Shown: positions 23,982 to 35,909 of the stretch, piece by piece
Layout of the letters: each line of letters opens with the position of its first letter
Position numbering within the stretch: the first letter of the stretch is position 1
From: Allolobophora icterica
Taxonomy: Eukaryota > Annelida > Clitellata > Crassiclitellata > Lumbricidae
DNA length: 64,000 nt
Assembly (NCBI GenBank): GCA_963556255.1
Contig: OY744605.1
Coordinates: forward strand, 33,546,463 to 33,610,462
Direction: 5' to 3'
Made by a program: the position numbers and the translations under genes
Notes under the pieces: generated by a model
What the model saw: the letters and a program-made list of their open reading frames with translations, nothing else
What the model was told of the DNA's origin: nothing
Database searches by the model: none

Positions 23982-25900
23982 CCAGAAATAAGTTTAACTA
24001 TACTGACTTATTCTTGTCACTGACTCATTAGTATTCTTGTCGCTAACTCATAGGTATTCTTAGAGAGTTGATCAATGTACCTTACCATAAAGAAATGTCC
24101 TTTCAAAGATTTTAAGATTGAAGGGGATGCAAATGGCTATGCACTGAGAATAGTTATTTGATGGCAAATTCAAAAGGAAAATTAATTATTGCAGGAATAC
24201 TCTGCTATAAATAAGAAATGTATTGAATACTCCAATCTGCTTCAACCATGTGACCAGTGGTGCATGACAACAGTTTGCCTCTGTGGAAAGCACAAGACAT
24301 ATGGTACGTAGATGAGGCACAAAAAGATGGCACAATGGACAAGTCAGGTGTGAAAAACTACATTGAACTGGATTTTGAACCGTTTATGTCAGTTGAAACT
24401 TATGTTATAACACAGTCAAAATTAATGACCTGGTCAGATACAAAAATAGAACTACAAAGCTGTAAGAATGGGATTTGCTGTCGCCAGGTATGAAAATGTG
24501 TTTTTTTTACCGCCCGGAAGATATGAGAAATTTCTTTGCACAGAGGTTGACAAGACAACCTCTGTTTTATCTTTGTTCATGGCTTTGGGTTGTGATCATA
24601 AGGCATAACAGTGCGAGCGTCTTCTTATAGATTCGTCACTGTTAAGCCTGAAAGCTCTGTCTTGTCAATGTCCGCCCTTTAATACATTGGTTGGCTAGGC
24701 AGTGCACACGAAAGAAACCTACGAAAATATGGAATAGTTGCTGAAACACATACAGTACAACAGCTATAAGTGGAACATCTGTGGGCTCTAAACGTAGTGG
24801 CACTGTCACTAGGAATATAGCTCGGAAATACCAAGTACTGTTTTTATTTGCAAACTAGTGTATTTGCCCGTCATATTATGACGTCATATTATAGGCCTAT
24901 ATGTATCGTTGTTTATCGCCGTCGTCAAGACCGCCGTCGTCAAGACAAACGGTTTATGTTTCACAATAGAACAGAACCCGTTTGTGACATAGCGTCCCCC
25001 GACAGACGGACACTGTATGGATATTATATGTATAGATGGGACAGATGCGCTACAGAGTTTTACATTACACCTCCTCAGCAGTGGGGAAAACACAGTTTAA
25101 ACACAGTCTTAAGCACCTTGTTTTGTTGCAAACATTTCTGGACATGCCATGTTTATGTACTATGTTATTGGCCTACTTGTCACTACCTAGTAGACAACTG
25201 TTGTATGGAACATGACATTCAGAATTCATAGTACGGTATGTTGAGTAAAATTTGTCTCAGTTACTGTACAATGCCCAAATACGTTCCCCTAACTGCTGCT
25301 ATCCATTCTTCTACTGGTCTCACCTCATACCTATATATATATATATATATGTATATATATGTATATATATGTATATATATATGCACACTTATATATACAC
25401 AGTTATACATTCTATTTTAGATTATTTCCAGTGTTAATTCACTCAATATAATTATGCAGAGATTTTAGTCTACGGCTGCATACAATTTAGCCTAAGTTCG
25501 CTTGGAGCAAGCCCATAGCTCTCCGAACTTCGAAAGAAGGCCCATACCTTTGTTGGTTTGGGCCTCTGGATATGATAACAACATTGCATATGATAACAAC
25601 ATTGCAACATTTGAGGTATTAAACCTGAAATTCATTTAAATTCAATTAAATTGAAAACCGTGATCTTGCAATCTACTAAGTCTATTGCTTTAAAATTCTT
25701 CCCTGCCAGCATTTATACGGGCATTACATGGGTACAATATGGCTCTGTATGAGATCTTGCAATCTATTTTTCCGATTAGTTGCTGTGAAATTGCACTCCC
25801 CAATACAGACCGAGGGATTCAAGCACAAATCCAGCCTTGTGTGTCACGAATAGCCTACTTGAAGTTAAAAATAGTTAATTACCTGTTAATACCAATTTCT
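23982..25900. other. Intergenic, no gene recognised
   Basis: Open frames of 60-130 codons occur, but none resembles a family known to me or has convincing splice context. An (AT)-rich TATATG microsatellite lies at 25322-25400. Confidence 0.4.
25322..25400 (+). repeat. (TA)n / TATATATG microsatellite
   Basis: Runs of TATATATATG repeated about five times. Confidence 0.9.
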
Positions 25901-26650
25901 TTTCCAGTCGACGGTTAATATTTTCGTCGTCGTCGATGAAATGTCGCCTTCGTTGTCTCCCAAACACAACAATGCCACCAGCAGAATCAAACGAAACCTG
26001 TTGAAGTGCGAACGGCTCTAATTTACGTCCAGCTTTGAGCAGAGTACTTCACCGTTGCGTCAGCGACTGTGCGACTAGAGACCCGAGAACCGTTTGGCAC
26101 TGTATCCGTCCGAAATATCGTTTTCTCTTGCTTCCTCCGCAGGTGGTCGTATCGCGTCATGGCGTCTGATCCGGGCCTTAAAAGTTCCGCGAAACGTGGC
26201 GCCTGGCCTGGAACGACGCGACGGTCGACACGCTCAACGGAACGACAGGCACGTTCGACGCGCTCTGTGCGCTCAACAACGGGTTGCGCGGTCTGAATAA
26301 TGCATCGGAGGTGACGACGGGCTAATGTACTTTGCCGCCATCCACCGTTCGCCGCCGTGAAATCTACCCCTCGATTCTAACTGACCGTGACAGCTGCCCA
26401 TATAGTGCCAGATTAAACGGCTGCGGATGATGATGTCGGGTGATGCTGTCTCCTCCGCAGACTCTGAGTGCGTATACAGCTTGGTCTACACTCTACAGCT
26501 ACGTATTCCTATGCGCAGAATAGAGGTTATAATTATGATAGTCGGTTGCAGATCCAGCAGGGTCCTTCCCATGGATGCGACTCAGGAACTTGCAGCTTCC
26601 ACGCGTACGTAGATACGATGCACGCCGGTGTTCTTAACTCTGGCTTAACC
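25885..26650. promoter_or_regulatory. CpG-rich block, possible promoter/first exon
   Basis: CpG density is much higher than in the AT-rich surroundings (repeated GTCGTCGTCG, GCGCGGTCTG, CGACGCGACGG). On the minus strand a possible first-exon end is GGTATTAACAG|GTAATT at about 25885-25884. This would suit a non-coding exon of the minus-strand precursor gene at 14.8-17.5 kb, but no TATA box or direct evidence links them. Open frames here (26069-26300) resemble nothing I know. Confidence 0.25.
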
Positions 26651-26962
26651 CGCTGCTGGACACTTCCATGATTATCTGGGCATTTCGCTAATTATACATA
26701 CAGCCAGTTTGTAGTTCAGTTGAGACATTTAGCCTAGCACACTGTTGTATAGATTCTTCGGTTGAGTAGGGAGTTTAGGCCCCTATGAATAGAACAATGT
26801 CATTTCAGTTTTATAGAAATGTATAGGCCTGTTAGATATTCTAAAGACATATAAAACCAGCATATACGTAGGCCCTATAGGTCCCTATAGGACATTTGAA
26901 ATGTTTGTTCAGGCTAGCTTTGTCTACTCAATTTTCTTCCCATGCATAGACATTGATGTATA

Positions 26963-27163
26963 CAGAAGCAACGATCTTGTTTGACAGGTGGGGGGGGGAC
27001 ACGGGACACTTTTGATCTGGACAAAAAGGAAGTCAAAAAATTTTCTCGCGCGTTAAATTTTTGAACCTTTTTTGGTATTTCATCAATATGTGGAGGGGAC
27101 TGTGTCCCCCATTGTTAAAGGTGAGGGTCTTGTCCCCTCGATCCCCCGGTATCGCCGCCCATG
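26963..27163 (-). mobile_element. MITE M1, TSD GATGTATA/GATGTACA
   Basis: The left end is mutated (CAGAAGCAACGATCTTG) but aligns with the CAGTGGCGGCGATCTTG consensus; the right end is ATCGCCGCCCATG. Duplications differ at one base. Confidence 0.8.
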
Positions 27164-27399
27164 GATGTACAGAAGCATTGGCAAAACATTCTATAGATGT
27201 TACTAATGTTAGATAGATTGAATTGTATAGTTTTTATCTGAGTTGCATAATAGTTACATAGTTATATAGGCCTAGGCCTAGTTACATTGTTATAAACCAC
27301 TTGGTCAAGATTGCTCGGATATACCCATAAATGGAGATTTCGGCGCCTTCACACTAGGCCTATATTTTTTGACTGTTGTTCAAGTGATATACCCTACGT

Positions 27400-28790
27400 A
27401 CCCTGCTTATGCCAACTTGATAGTCGTTGGATCCAATAGTTATTCAGTGTCCGTTGGCGGACAGGCTATAGTCCTCCACTGGTTACCACTCTCGCAACGC
27501 ATTGTATACAATCAGCTTGGCCGTGCCCCCTCCAATCTGTGCAAGCTCTGTTCTCGCGCCTCTGTTCCATCTGGTCACCGTTCTCTTCGCTCTGCCACCC
27601 GTGGACCCGTGGTGATCTCTGTTCCTTTCGCACGCACCGCTACTATGCAGCAGCGCGCTTTCTCCGTCGTTGGACCCACAATTTGGAATGGGCTTCCTTC
27701 TGCGCTGCAGTCTCTTCCTCGAGACTCGTACACCTCTTTCCAGTCTTGTTGTCAAGACCTTAAACCTCAAGACCAAGACCAAGACCAAGACCTTGAACCT
27801 CAAGACCAAGACCAAGACCAAGACCTTGAACCTCAAGACCAAGACCAAGACCAAGACCTTGAACCTCAAGACCAAGACCAAGACCAAGACCTTGAACCTC
27901 AAGACCAAGACCGAGACCAAGACCCCAAAAAAACACAGTGGTATCCAGAATTCTATTCCTTAATAAAAAATTGTCCAGTCGGACTAGGCCTACTCGTTAT
28001 TTTAATGAAAACATGAGTTTTTATTTTATTCAAGCAAAACAACTCTAAATGGAGACTGCAGAGAATTCCGAATTCGTATTTACAAAAGTCCTTCATGCGA
28101 AATGTTATTCCAAATGCCTGTTGAATTTTATAAGAACCAATTTGCTCAGAATTTTCTGACCAAGACGTGACCTGTGGGGCCTCATAAATATTCTGCCATG
28201 TGAAAAAACACGGTCTACAAGTGCTGAAATCGCTAGCACACAAAGCAGCTTTTCAAGAACCGGATGTAAATGTACAAATTAATCATGAGTCTGTTTTGAA
28301 ATCGTTCCATGGTAAATAACCGGAAGTCAAAATAATTGTCCAAAACAACAGTGAAGTCTCATTTACACTGTGTAAATACTAATGCAATAATATATGAGTG
28401 TTGGATAAATGTTTAAAATTCTTGCCGTTTGTTAAATTAATGACTGTTCATATTGACAAAAGTCTTGGTCTTGGTCTTGCAAAACCAAGACCAAGACTTG
28501 AAACCTCAAGACCAAGACCAAGACCAAGACCTTGAACCTCAAGACCAAGACCAAGACCAAGACCTTGAACCTCAAGACCAAGACCAAGACCAAGACTTTT
28601 AAAAACGAACTCGAGTGCACTCGAGACCAAGACCTTGGTCTCGAGGACAACAAGACTGCCTCTTTCTTCTCTGCTCTAAAGACTGTTCTCTTTCGCCGGG
28701 GTTGGCTGGGAGCGCCTCTGAATAGTTTCCTTGAAGGGGCGCTATATAAATGCTTAGTTGATTGAGTGATTGATTGATTGATGATTGATT
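27400..28790 (+). pseudogene. CR1/L2-like LINE 3' end, split by a hAT insertion
   Basis: The left part (27468-27740) reads VLHWLPLSQRI.., RSATRGPVVISVPFARTAT and FSVVGPTIWNGLPSALQSLP. After removing 27741-28666 the frame continues [12 protein letters not shown], then the 3' motif GGGGCGCTATATAAATGC and a (TTGA)n-like tail to about 28790. These are the usual C-terminal blocks of CR1/L2-type RTs. It is 5'-truncated. Confidence 0.8.
27741..28658 (-). mobile_element. hAT-1 element copy 1, TSD CCTCTTTC
   Basis: Perfect 13-bp terminal repeats CAGTCTTGTTGTC..GACAACAAGACTG and perfect 8-bp duplications (27733-27740, 28659-28666). Arrays of CTTGAACCT(CAAGAC)2-4 lie at both ends. The middle encodes, on the minus strand, a frameshifted relic of the hAT transposase C-terminus (compare 47480-48376). 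The right end holds the 16-bp palindrome CTCGAGTGCACTCGAG. Confidence 0.92.
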
Positions 28791-28799
28791 GGTTGATAT

Positions 28800-28985
28800 A
28801 GGCTACAGTACACCCTATATATTGTACACATAGGCTGTAACCAGGCTTTTTTACCAACAAACATTGTATGAAATGTATGGCTAATTAAACGTTAAACTGG
28901 GGAGCTAAAATATGTATAGGGGGCTATGAAAACTAGGGGGCTAACTTTGCAGCTAGGAAGCTACAGCCCCCTAACTCCCCTCTAA
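28800..28985. other. Short inverted-repeat-rich segment
   Basis: GGGGGCTATGAAAACTAGGG and GAAGCTACAGCCCCCTAAC form a small imperfect stem, possibly a worn MITE. No TSD found. Confidence 0.25.
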
Positions 28986-29345
28986 AACTGCCACTGACGG
29001 GAACCTTAAATGGCGTGGAGCCTATTCAAACAGGCAGCAGTGGCATGGACGGCGATCATAGGGGGGATCGAGGGGGACAAGTCCTCCCCACCTTTAAGAG
29101 TGGTCGTCAAATTTGTTCTAAAAAATGGTAAACAATTTCGAATTATTTTGACCTTTTTTTGAGCATATCAGTTCAAAACTCTTTTCACCAGATCAGTTCA
29201 ACAGTGCCCCCCCCCCACCTGTGAAACAAGATCGCCGCCAGTGAGCAGTGGTGAAGTATCTCGCCCTATCAATGCATTGAAAAATGAGCAGGGTCGAGGC
29301 CATACGGTCGTTATATAAAATTGTGTACATTTACATTTACAAGCC
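28985..29345 (+). repeat. SINE-B 3' part, interrupted by MITE M1
   Basis: GGGAACCTTAAATGGCGTGG..CCTATTCAAAC.GGCAG, then after the insertion GAGGCCATACGGTCGTTATA and a TTTACATTTACA tail. The same body and tail occur at 62860-62990. Confidence 0.65.
29044..29243 (+). mobile_element. MITE M1, TSD AGCAGTGG, inserted in SINE-B
   Basis: Left end CATGGACGGCGATC, right end AAGATCGCCGCCAGTG, perfect AGCAGTGG duplications at 29036-29043 and 29244-29251. Confidence 0.9.
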
Positions 29346-30653
29346 TTTTTGGTATCCGGTGCAGGTGACCCTACAGTATCAGGGTTTATCAAGTGTTGCC
29401 GCTTAAATCTATATTTGCTGTCTTACGTATGTCATTTGTATTCAGGCCTATTGCCGTTAACACTGTATAATTCTGAAGTTGCTGCGCGTCTTTTAAACAT
29501 TAATATCAGTATATTTATTGATATTAATGTCAGGCTATGATTGTGCAGCATTTGTGATTTTGACGTCGTCGACTCTTTTGTATGCGTTGTGGTCCAGACA
29601 CTTGTGTTGGCCTGGAAATGTGACGCTTAATTAAAGGTGACACAGTAAAGCCACAGCTGTTTATGTATAGTGTGACAGTGTCGGCGTAGGAATCTTTTAT
29701 TAAGACATGGCGTTGATCGTGTAATAACTATAATGCGATGTCCGTTAATGATATTCTGTCGTCGGCCTTCAGGGAAAAGTCGGGAGTCAGATTCCTACGG
29801 CAGACAGAGACATGTCTTTCTTCCCTTGACAGATTCCGACAGTATACAGTCTGCAGCAGGACGCAACGTTTGCAGAAAGTGTGAGCGAATTTAAGTCAAA
29901 GAAGAAGAACAAGAACAAGAACAAGAACAAGAGGAACAAGAACAAGAACAAGAACAAGAAGAACCGGAAAGTCGCTTATAAATAAAGATGGATGGACGTT
30001 CGATGGATGTTGACGTCAAGGGGTGTCAAATAGGAGGCCCAAGTGTTTGCGACTGACTGGCAACGTTGAACGGAAGGAGGAGAAGTATACATACGTCGTT
30101 GCATCCGCCACGCGTCTAACGATAGGGACAGCTGCTGCTGCACTTCTTCTTCTTCTTCTTGTGCAAGTCGGGGGCAGAGTCTATGCCCGTAGAGTACACT
30201 GTATGTGTTTGCTCGTTCAGCTCTGCGCTGCATGCAGATGGCGCATTGCAAGTGCAATTACAGATCGAGACGGTCGAACAGGGAGATGACACCACGTACA
30301 GGATGCAAGGACAAAGGGCAAGTTGATATATGGCAGGGCACTCGTGTAGAAGGCGAGGCATGGGCGGCGCCCTCACGTCGGGGAAGAGGGGTACTTGTTC
30401 CCGTGGATTTTGAATCGAAATATTATGTAACATTAAGAATGTTATTAATTTTAAATAATTAAAATAGGTTATTCTGACATTTCGTTTGCTTGCTTGATGA
30501 TTTATACAAAGAAGCTTTTGTACATCATAATGCATGGCATACGCTGGTTAATTTGCAGCATGTAGTGACGGCAGCTAGGTTTGTCACCACTGATCATATG
30601 GCGAGGAGCGTCAATTACGGGTGTTTTCGATGTCTTGTAGGGTTAGGCTACGG
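29346..30653. other. Intergenic with (AACAAG)n repeat
   Basis: A purine-rich (GAACAA)n-type repeat spans 29902-29960 and a CTT run lies at 30142-30161. No gene recognised. Confidence 0.45.
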
Positions 30654-30661
30654 GTATTGAC

Positions 30662-32269
30662 CAGTATGAGAATTGTGGAAAAAAGACTGGGGGGGTCAGA
30701 CTTTGACAATTTGATCCATGTGGAGTTGACTATTTTATCACATAAATAGGCCTACATACCTATGTATATGTAAACGTTCAAACATACACCCACATACCTA
30801 CCTCTGTATGTATATACATATACACATACCCACATACTCATATGTTTACATATATACATCTGTAACATCCATACATACACATACACACATATGCATATAC
30901 ACATACACCACTGCACACACACACATATATATCCATGTATATACATCCTACCCCGGACCCTACACCCTATATCCATACATACTTCCCCACATCTATATGT
31001 CTGTCAGTACCACCGTCCATCTACCCCTCCATGCGTTCCCCTGCGTTCCGGTATTGTTGTGATGAGTGTGTAATTGGTATTGATTAAAGCCAGATGTGGG
31101 AATCTTGCGTTCCCCGTCTTCCATATTGTCCCGCGCGTGGTGTAATTTAATAGGGTCCATACAAGGATTCCTTCACAGTCCATATCTCCCTTGCCCGTTT
31201 CTCATCAAGTTAGGGTGAGTCGAGGTGGTCGGTGTGGGGGTGGTGTGGGGGCAGTGTGAGAACTGTGGAAAAAGGACTGGGAGGGGGTTAGACTTTTATG
31301 AGTTTGATCCATGTGGAGTTGAATGGACATATGACTTTGTAAACTGAGAACATTCAAAAATGCCATCTAGAAAGCTTAAACTCCTTAAACTAATGACATT
31401 ACCAAATTTATTAGTATACAATTCACATGGTCACAAATCTCAATAAACCAGATCATTACTTTATTGGTATAACTCACAAAGTGAACTGTGAAAGAAAATG
31501 TAAAATATATGCACGCTATAAACAGTTGATATGAAAACCAAAAATACTACTTAACAATTATCTTTATTGCAAATTCAATGCAATGCAAGAGAAAACATGA
31601 AAATATTTATTGATTTTGAAAATAGAAATTCGTGACTGAAAGTTGAAAGTAAATAGAGGAAATACCCACGATAGATCGGACAGAAACAATGAACGGACAG
31701 TTCAACCGTTGTAAGATTATTGGGACAAACAAAATAGCAGCGAAACCCATATTATTAATTATCTGCAGCTCATACCTTCATGCACAGGTTCAGATTGATC
31801 CAGCAGAGCACGTGCTCTTTTCGCAGAACCAGATGCTTGCGCATCGCCATCACAAACTACGAATTCTTCAGTCTCGGAATTTTTACGTATCCGAACAATT
31901 TGAACTTATAATGTATAGGCTACAGACGTTACACGTATAGCGGGCTAAGCGGTAACAGCGGACGCCTAACAAATTCAAAGTGTCGCGTTTCAGATGAGCC
32001 ACCGTGCGGCAGTGAGTAACATAATGCGGAGTTCTATTTCTACGAAAAGTGGATGGGAGGTTTAGAGGGACCGGCAAGTAGTTAGTAAGTAGGAAAAATT
32101 TCTTCTCTTTATCAGAGACTCAGAGTCAAATAATGCGAAATCACACTAGCACAACTGGGGGGGTTGGAAACGACCCCCCTGGGGTGTGCAATGACGACTT
32201 AACTGAGGGGGTCCAAAAAAAGACTAGGGGGGTTGAACCCCCCCAACCCCCCCGACAATTCTCACCCTG
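30662..32269 (+). mobile_element. Composite MITE M6 (CAGTRTGAGAATTGT ends), TSD GTATTGAC
   Basis: Left end CAGTATGAGAATTGTGG, right end ACAATTCTCACCCTG, perfect GTATTGAC duplications at 30654-30661 and 32270-32277. A second left-end copy, CAGTGTGAGAACTGTGG, begins at 31252, so the insert is a partial tandem or composite. Between the two left ends lie a TACATA-type satellite (about 30750-31000) and unrelated sequence. The simpler copy is at 54358-54715. Confidence 0.75.
30750..31000 (+). repeat. (TACATA)n-type satellite
   Basis: Degenerate CATACATACACATATACACA units with TATGTATAT stretches, inside the composite element. Confidence 0.8.
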
Positions 32270-32539
32270 GTATTGACTAAGAGCGCAGAGGTATGCTTAT
32301 TTATACTATGTAAGCTGCCTGCAAGGAGAATAATATATTATTATTTGCACATAGCTATATATACGAGACATTAATGGAATCATCGACATATATTCATATA
32401 GGTCGATGAATGGAATACACACACTTTGTGGTTGAAATCCAGTCTGATATTTAACACTTCTGCAGACTTGGCCTTAATTGCTGATAGGATATAGGACAAA
32501 TGAAGACGAAGATATATCCTGGTGTCTGAATTGATAAGG

Positions 32540-33575
32540 TGTAACGTGTTAATTAGCTATTGTAATTGTAATTGTAATCGAGGATTTATATAGCGCCACT
32601 CATAATCAGAGGCGCTCCCGACCCGTGTCAGTGTCTTCACTGACAAAGAGAAATGTTTTCAGGCGCTTGCGAGACTGGGCAGGAGACAGAGAGAGGAGGA
32701 CAAGCCTAAAGCCCTGAGGGAGGCTGTTCCAACTGGAAGGACCCACAACCGCAAAACTACGGGACTGGGCAGTAGCAGTGCGCATCCAAGGGACTAACAA
32801 GTGGCCACGGGCAGATGACCGGAGAGAGGCCCGACCAGGCAAACTGGAAACTGGGGTGCAGTAAGCCCTGAGATACAGCGGAGCTGAGCCAACAAGACAG
32901 TTACGCATGAGGGAAAGGACCTTAAATTGAATGCGTTGGTGAATGGGAAGCCAGTGAAGGGAGTCCCGGATGTAGGAAGAGACATGGGCAAACTTCATGA
33001 TGCCCCCTATAAGGCGAGCAGCAGCATTAAGGATGGACTGAAGTTTAGATGTGTTAGTAGAGGACAGGCCAATATAGACAGCATTTCCGTAGTCAATCCT
33101 AGTACAGATCAGAGCATGAACCAAGGTCACAATCGCATGCAGCGGAAGAGACTGGCGAATGGCACGAAGTTGGCGTAAATAGTAAAAACACGAGCGAGAT
33201 ACACTATTGACATGATCAGATAGAGAAAGAGTAGGATCTAGGACAAATCCAAGATCACGGACAGAGGAGGAGAAGTACACATTGGGAAACCTGAGGCGCA
33301 GAGAGTCAGCATCAATCCTGGCAAGCTGGACACGATTGCCAAGCCAAATGTAGGCCCTACTTGGTTTTATCATAGTTAAGACGAAGGCGATTTGAGGACA
33401 ACCAGAGATCAAGAGCAGAGGAAGCCTCCAGGATGCGTTCAACCATAAGAGCAGCTGAGTTGGCTGGACCATGGAGGTATGCCTGTGTGTCATCAGCGTA
33501 TTGGTGAGACAAAACACCCATTGGACCAAGAACCCCAGCTAGATCCGAGGTATACAAAATGAACAGAATAATATA
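32540..33575 (-). pseudogene. CR1/L2-like LINE, 3' half of reverse transcriptase
   Basis: Two overlapping minus frames give LYTSDLAGVL and HQYADDTQAYLH, which contains the catalytic YADD box. Then come WLSSNRLRLNYDKTK, VRDLGFVLDPTLSLSDHV, ALICTRIDYGNAVYIGL, LHWLPIHQRIQFKVL and FAVVGPSSWNSLPQGF. The 3' UTR ends AGTGGCGCTATATAAATCC and a (TTACAA)n tail at about 32580-32553. A frameshift near 33370 and 5' truncation at about 33575 make it dead. It is the best-preserved LINE in the window. Confidence 0.9.
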
Positions 33576-33656
33576 TGACTTCTGCGATCTTGAGGCTCTA
33601 TAGGAATAATTTTTGGATAGGGCCTACTATACATTTAGTTAGGTCTATGTTAGCTT

Positions 33657-33858
33657 CATGGGCGGCGATCCCGGGAGGGGGGGTTCGAGGGGGACAAGAC
33701 CCCACCTTCAAGAGTGGGAGACACAGTATAAAGTTGTCCCCCTATTTTGAAGAAACACCAAAAAGGTCAAACAACGTTTTCACCTCTTTTTTGACCAGAT
33801 CAGTTCAAAAGTGTCCCGTCCCCCTCCTCCCACCTGTCAAACAAGATCGGCGCCGCTG
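33657..33858 (+). mobile_element. MITE M1, TSD GTTAGCTT
   Basis: CATGGGCGGCGATC start, GATCGGCGCCGCTG end, perfect GTTAGCTT duplications at 33649-33656 and 33859-33866. Confidence 0.92.
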
Positions 33859-34141
33859 GTTAGCTTTGTGATATTACCGGTACATTTTGCCTACTGGCAA
33901 CAGTAGGCCTACCGCTTGCAGTGGTCACTTACAATTTTGAATAACGCGCATCCTATAGACCTATTCACCACTAAATTTTGTTACAGTTAAATTTTGTTGA
34001 GTAAACTTTGTTCTTTGCTTATTTGACGAATTTGTGTCGGGAATTCTGAGAAAGCATTCAAATTTCGAGACAATCGCTGAACTAAATCTCGGTAGAATGT
34101 CAAGAAATTAATTGCAGTGTGCCAATGTCCGAGATCAAACA

Positions 34142-34602
34142 CAGGCCCGCCGAGAGGGGGGCAGGGGGGGAAAATGCCCAGGGGCCCGGCGACTTTTTAG
34201 GGGCCCGGGCCGGGCCCGCAATCAACTTATGAAAAATATTATAATTTTTTATTCAGTTAACAAAGTTTATGATTTATGCCTTTTTAAAAATATTATCTGA
34301 CGCTTAACAACAATCAGTTTAAACTTCAAGCATCTGAATAAAATCATAGATGTATACAAAATATATAAAAATAATATTGTACGGTCGTACATGCACTTTT
34401 ATTATTTCAATTTGTATTTTTATTTTATTTTCGTACGACCGTACGATATTGCATTTATATAAAGCCTAAAGATATTTCAGAGGCCCATAACTGCTCTGCC
34501 TAGGGGCCCGTGACTGTTCTGCCTAGGAGCCCATGACTGCTCTGCCTAGGGGCCCGTGACTGCTCTGCCTATAGGGGCCCGGAATTTCTGTCGGCGGCCC
34601 TG
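34142..34602 (+). mobile_element. MITE M7 (CAGGCCCGCCGA ends), TSD ATCAAACA
   Basis: Left end CAGGCCCGCCGAGAGGGG, right end CTGTCGGCGGCCCTG, perfect ATCAAACA duplications at 34134-34141 and 34603-34610. The right arm holds four tandem copies of a unit containing TGACTGCTCTGCCTAGGGGC. The centre has an inverted pair GTACGGTCGTAC / GTACGACCGTAC. Confidence 0.9.
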
Positions 34603-34610
34603 ATCAAACA

Positions 34611-35161
34611 TAGCTTAATTGGAAATGGGGAATCTATACTTTCTGCGCCGTGCGGTAGGCCTAACGTAGGGACCTAGTCCTAGGCCCCTATCTAAATGAA
34701 TCGATATTTTCAACGTAGTCCTATACACTCAAGTTTATGGTTCTATTATCCTACGGACCTACGCTCTTCGTGGTTGCAAATATATGTAGGGCCGATTATG
34801 GACTATGTAGGTTCTGTGTGATGAGTAGGCCCTAATTATAGTTGTAAGTCCTTATTTATATAAAGAATGGTCTACATCCACATGTGAAATAGACCTCGAT
34901 CGAGGTATAGGAAGGATAACGTTAATTGTAGGCCTACATCGACTATATAATTATGATAACACAAACCAGCACAGAACAGAATTTATGAAGAATAGGCCTA
35001 TATTGTGGGCGACTTCGGTAGTGATAGTCGACGCCTTCGGTTTCTTTTTATATATATAGGCCTACATGTAGTTGTAAAATATAATTATAGGGGCTCACCT
35101 GTGCTAAAACAATATCTATAGTAGCCTACATTTTTTGTGAATTACTGTCTTCTTTTATTAT
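34611..35161. other. Intergenic, rich in AGGCCTA motifs
   Basis: No coding or repeat structure recognised other than repeated TAGGCCTA-type octamers. Confidence 0.4.
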
Positions 35162-35169
35162 GCAATGTT

Positions 35170-35909
35170 CAGTGGCGGCGATCTTGTCTGAGAGGTAGGG
35201 GGAGAGGGGGGACAAAGTCGGCCATGGTCTGGTCGATGACCTTTTTTCAAGAATTCCATGTCCCCAAAAAAAATTTTTTTACTCTTTAGGAATTCATCTC
35301 CACAAAATTTCAGGACTTTTCTAGTAATTCATCTCCAAAAAAGTTGATGACCAATTTTTTTAATCATTCGCCACTTTTGACAACTTAACTTTTTCCCGTC
35401 TCCCAACAATAATCTCATTACCCTTTTCTTTTTAGGAATTCGTCTAAAAAAATGTTAATTGTTTTGACTTTTTTACGAATTCCTTCTTTCTCATAATTTT
35501 TTTGGGGGACACTTCTGCTCAAAAAGTTTATTATTACCTCGTCTGGTCAGAAACGCTGCGAAAACCCTCACGCGCAATTACAATTCTCCGCCTTTTTTGG
35601 TGTTTCTTCAAAATGTGGGGGGACAAATGTATGGAGTGTCCCCCCACTCTTAAAGGTGGGGGACATGCCCCCCTAGATCGCCGCCCATGCAGTGGCGGCG
35701 CCAGACATTTTTTGTAACCAGGGCATAGCCAGGGCAGTCATTTTAACATTTCAGTGAATTAAGTGAATTATATCTCAGGATATAACAAATATACCCGAAA
35801 AAATTCTGCACAGGGCAAAAATTCTGGCAGGGCATCGACCAGGCAAAGGCTTTTTTACCAGTGCATTTGCCCTGGCGCGCCCTGGTGTAGCGCCGCCACT
35901 GCGCCCATG
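35170..35909 (-). mobile_element. MITE M1, long variant, TSD GCAATGTT, carrying a nested MITE
   Basis: CAGTGGCGGCGATCTTGTCT start and GATCGCCGCCCATG end, the latter split by the 35690-35901 insertion. Duplications GCAATGTT lie at 35162-35169 and 35910-35917. The extra internal sequence (AAAAAGGTCAT..-like repeats, GGAATTC boxes) is shared with 42506-42966. Confidence 0.9.
35690..35901 (+). mobile_element. MITE M9 (CAGTGGCGGCGCC ends), TSD CGCCCATG, nested in M1
   Basis: CAGTGGCGGCGCCAGAC start, GTAGCGCCGCCACTG end. The 8-bp CGCCCATG duplications (35682-35689, 35902-35909) are the terminal bases of the host M1 element. Contains CAGGGCA-type repeats. Confidence 0.92.

Noticed and set aside
27483..27920. 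Leu-Val-Leu-Arg-Phe-Lys-Val repeat proteins at several loci, for example 47063-47659
   Set aside because: They are translations of the (CAAGAC)n arrays of the hAT-1 copies, open in several frames simultaneously.
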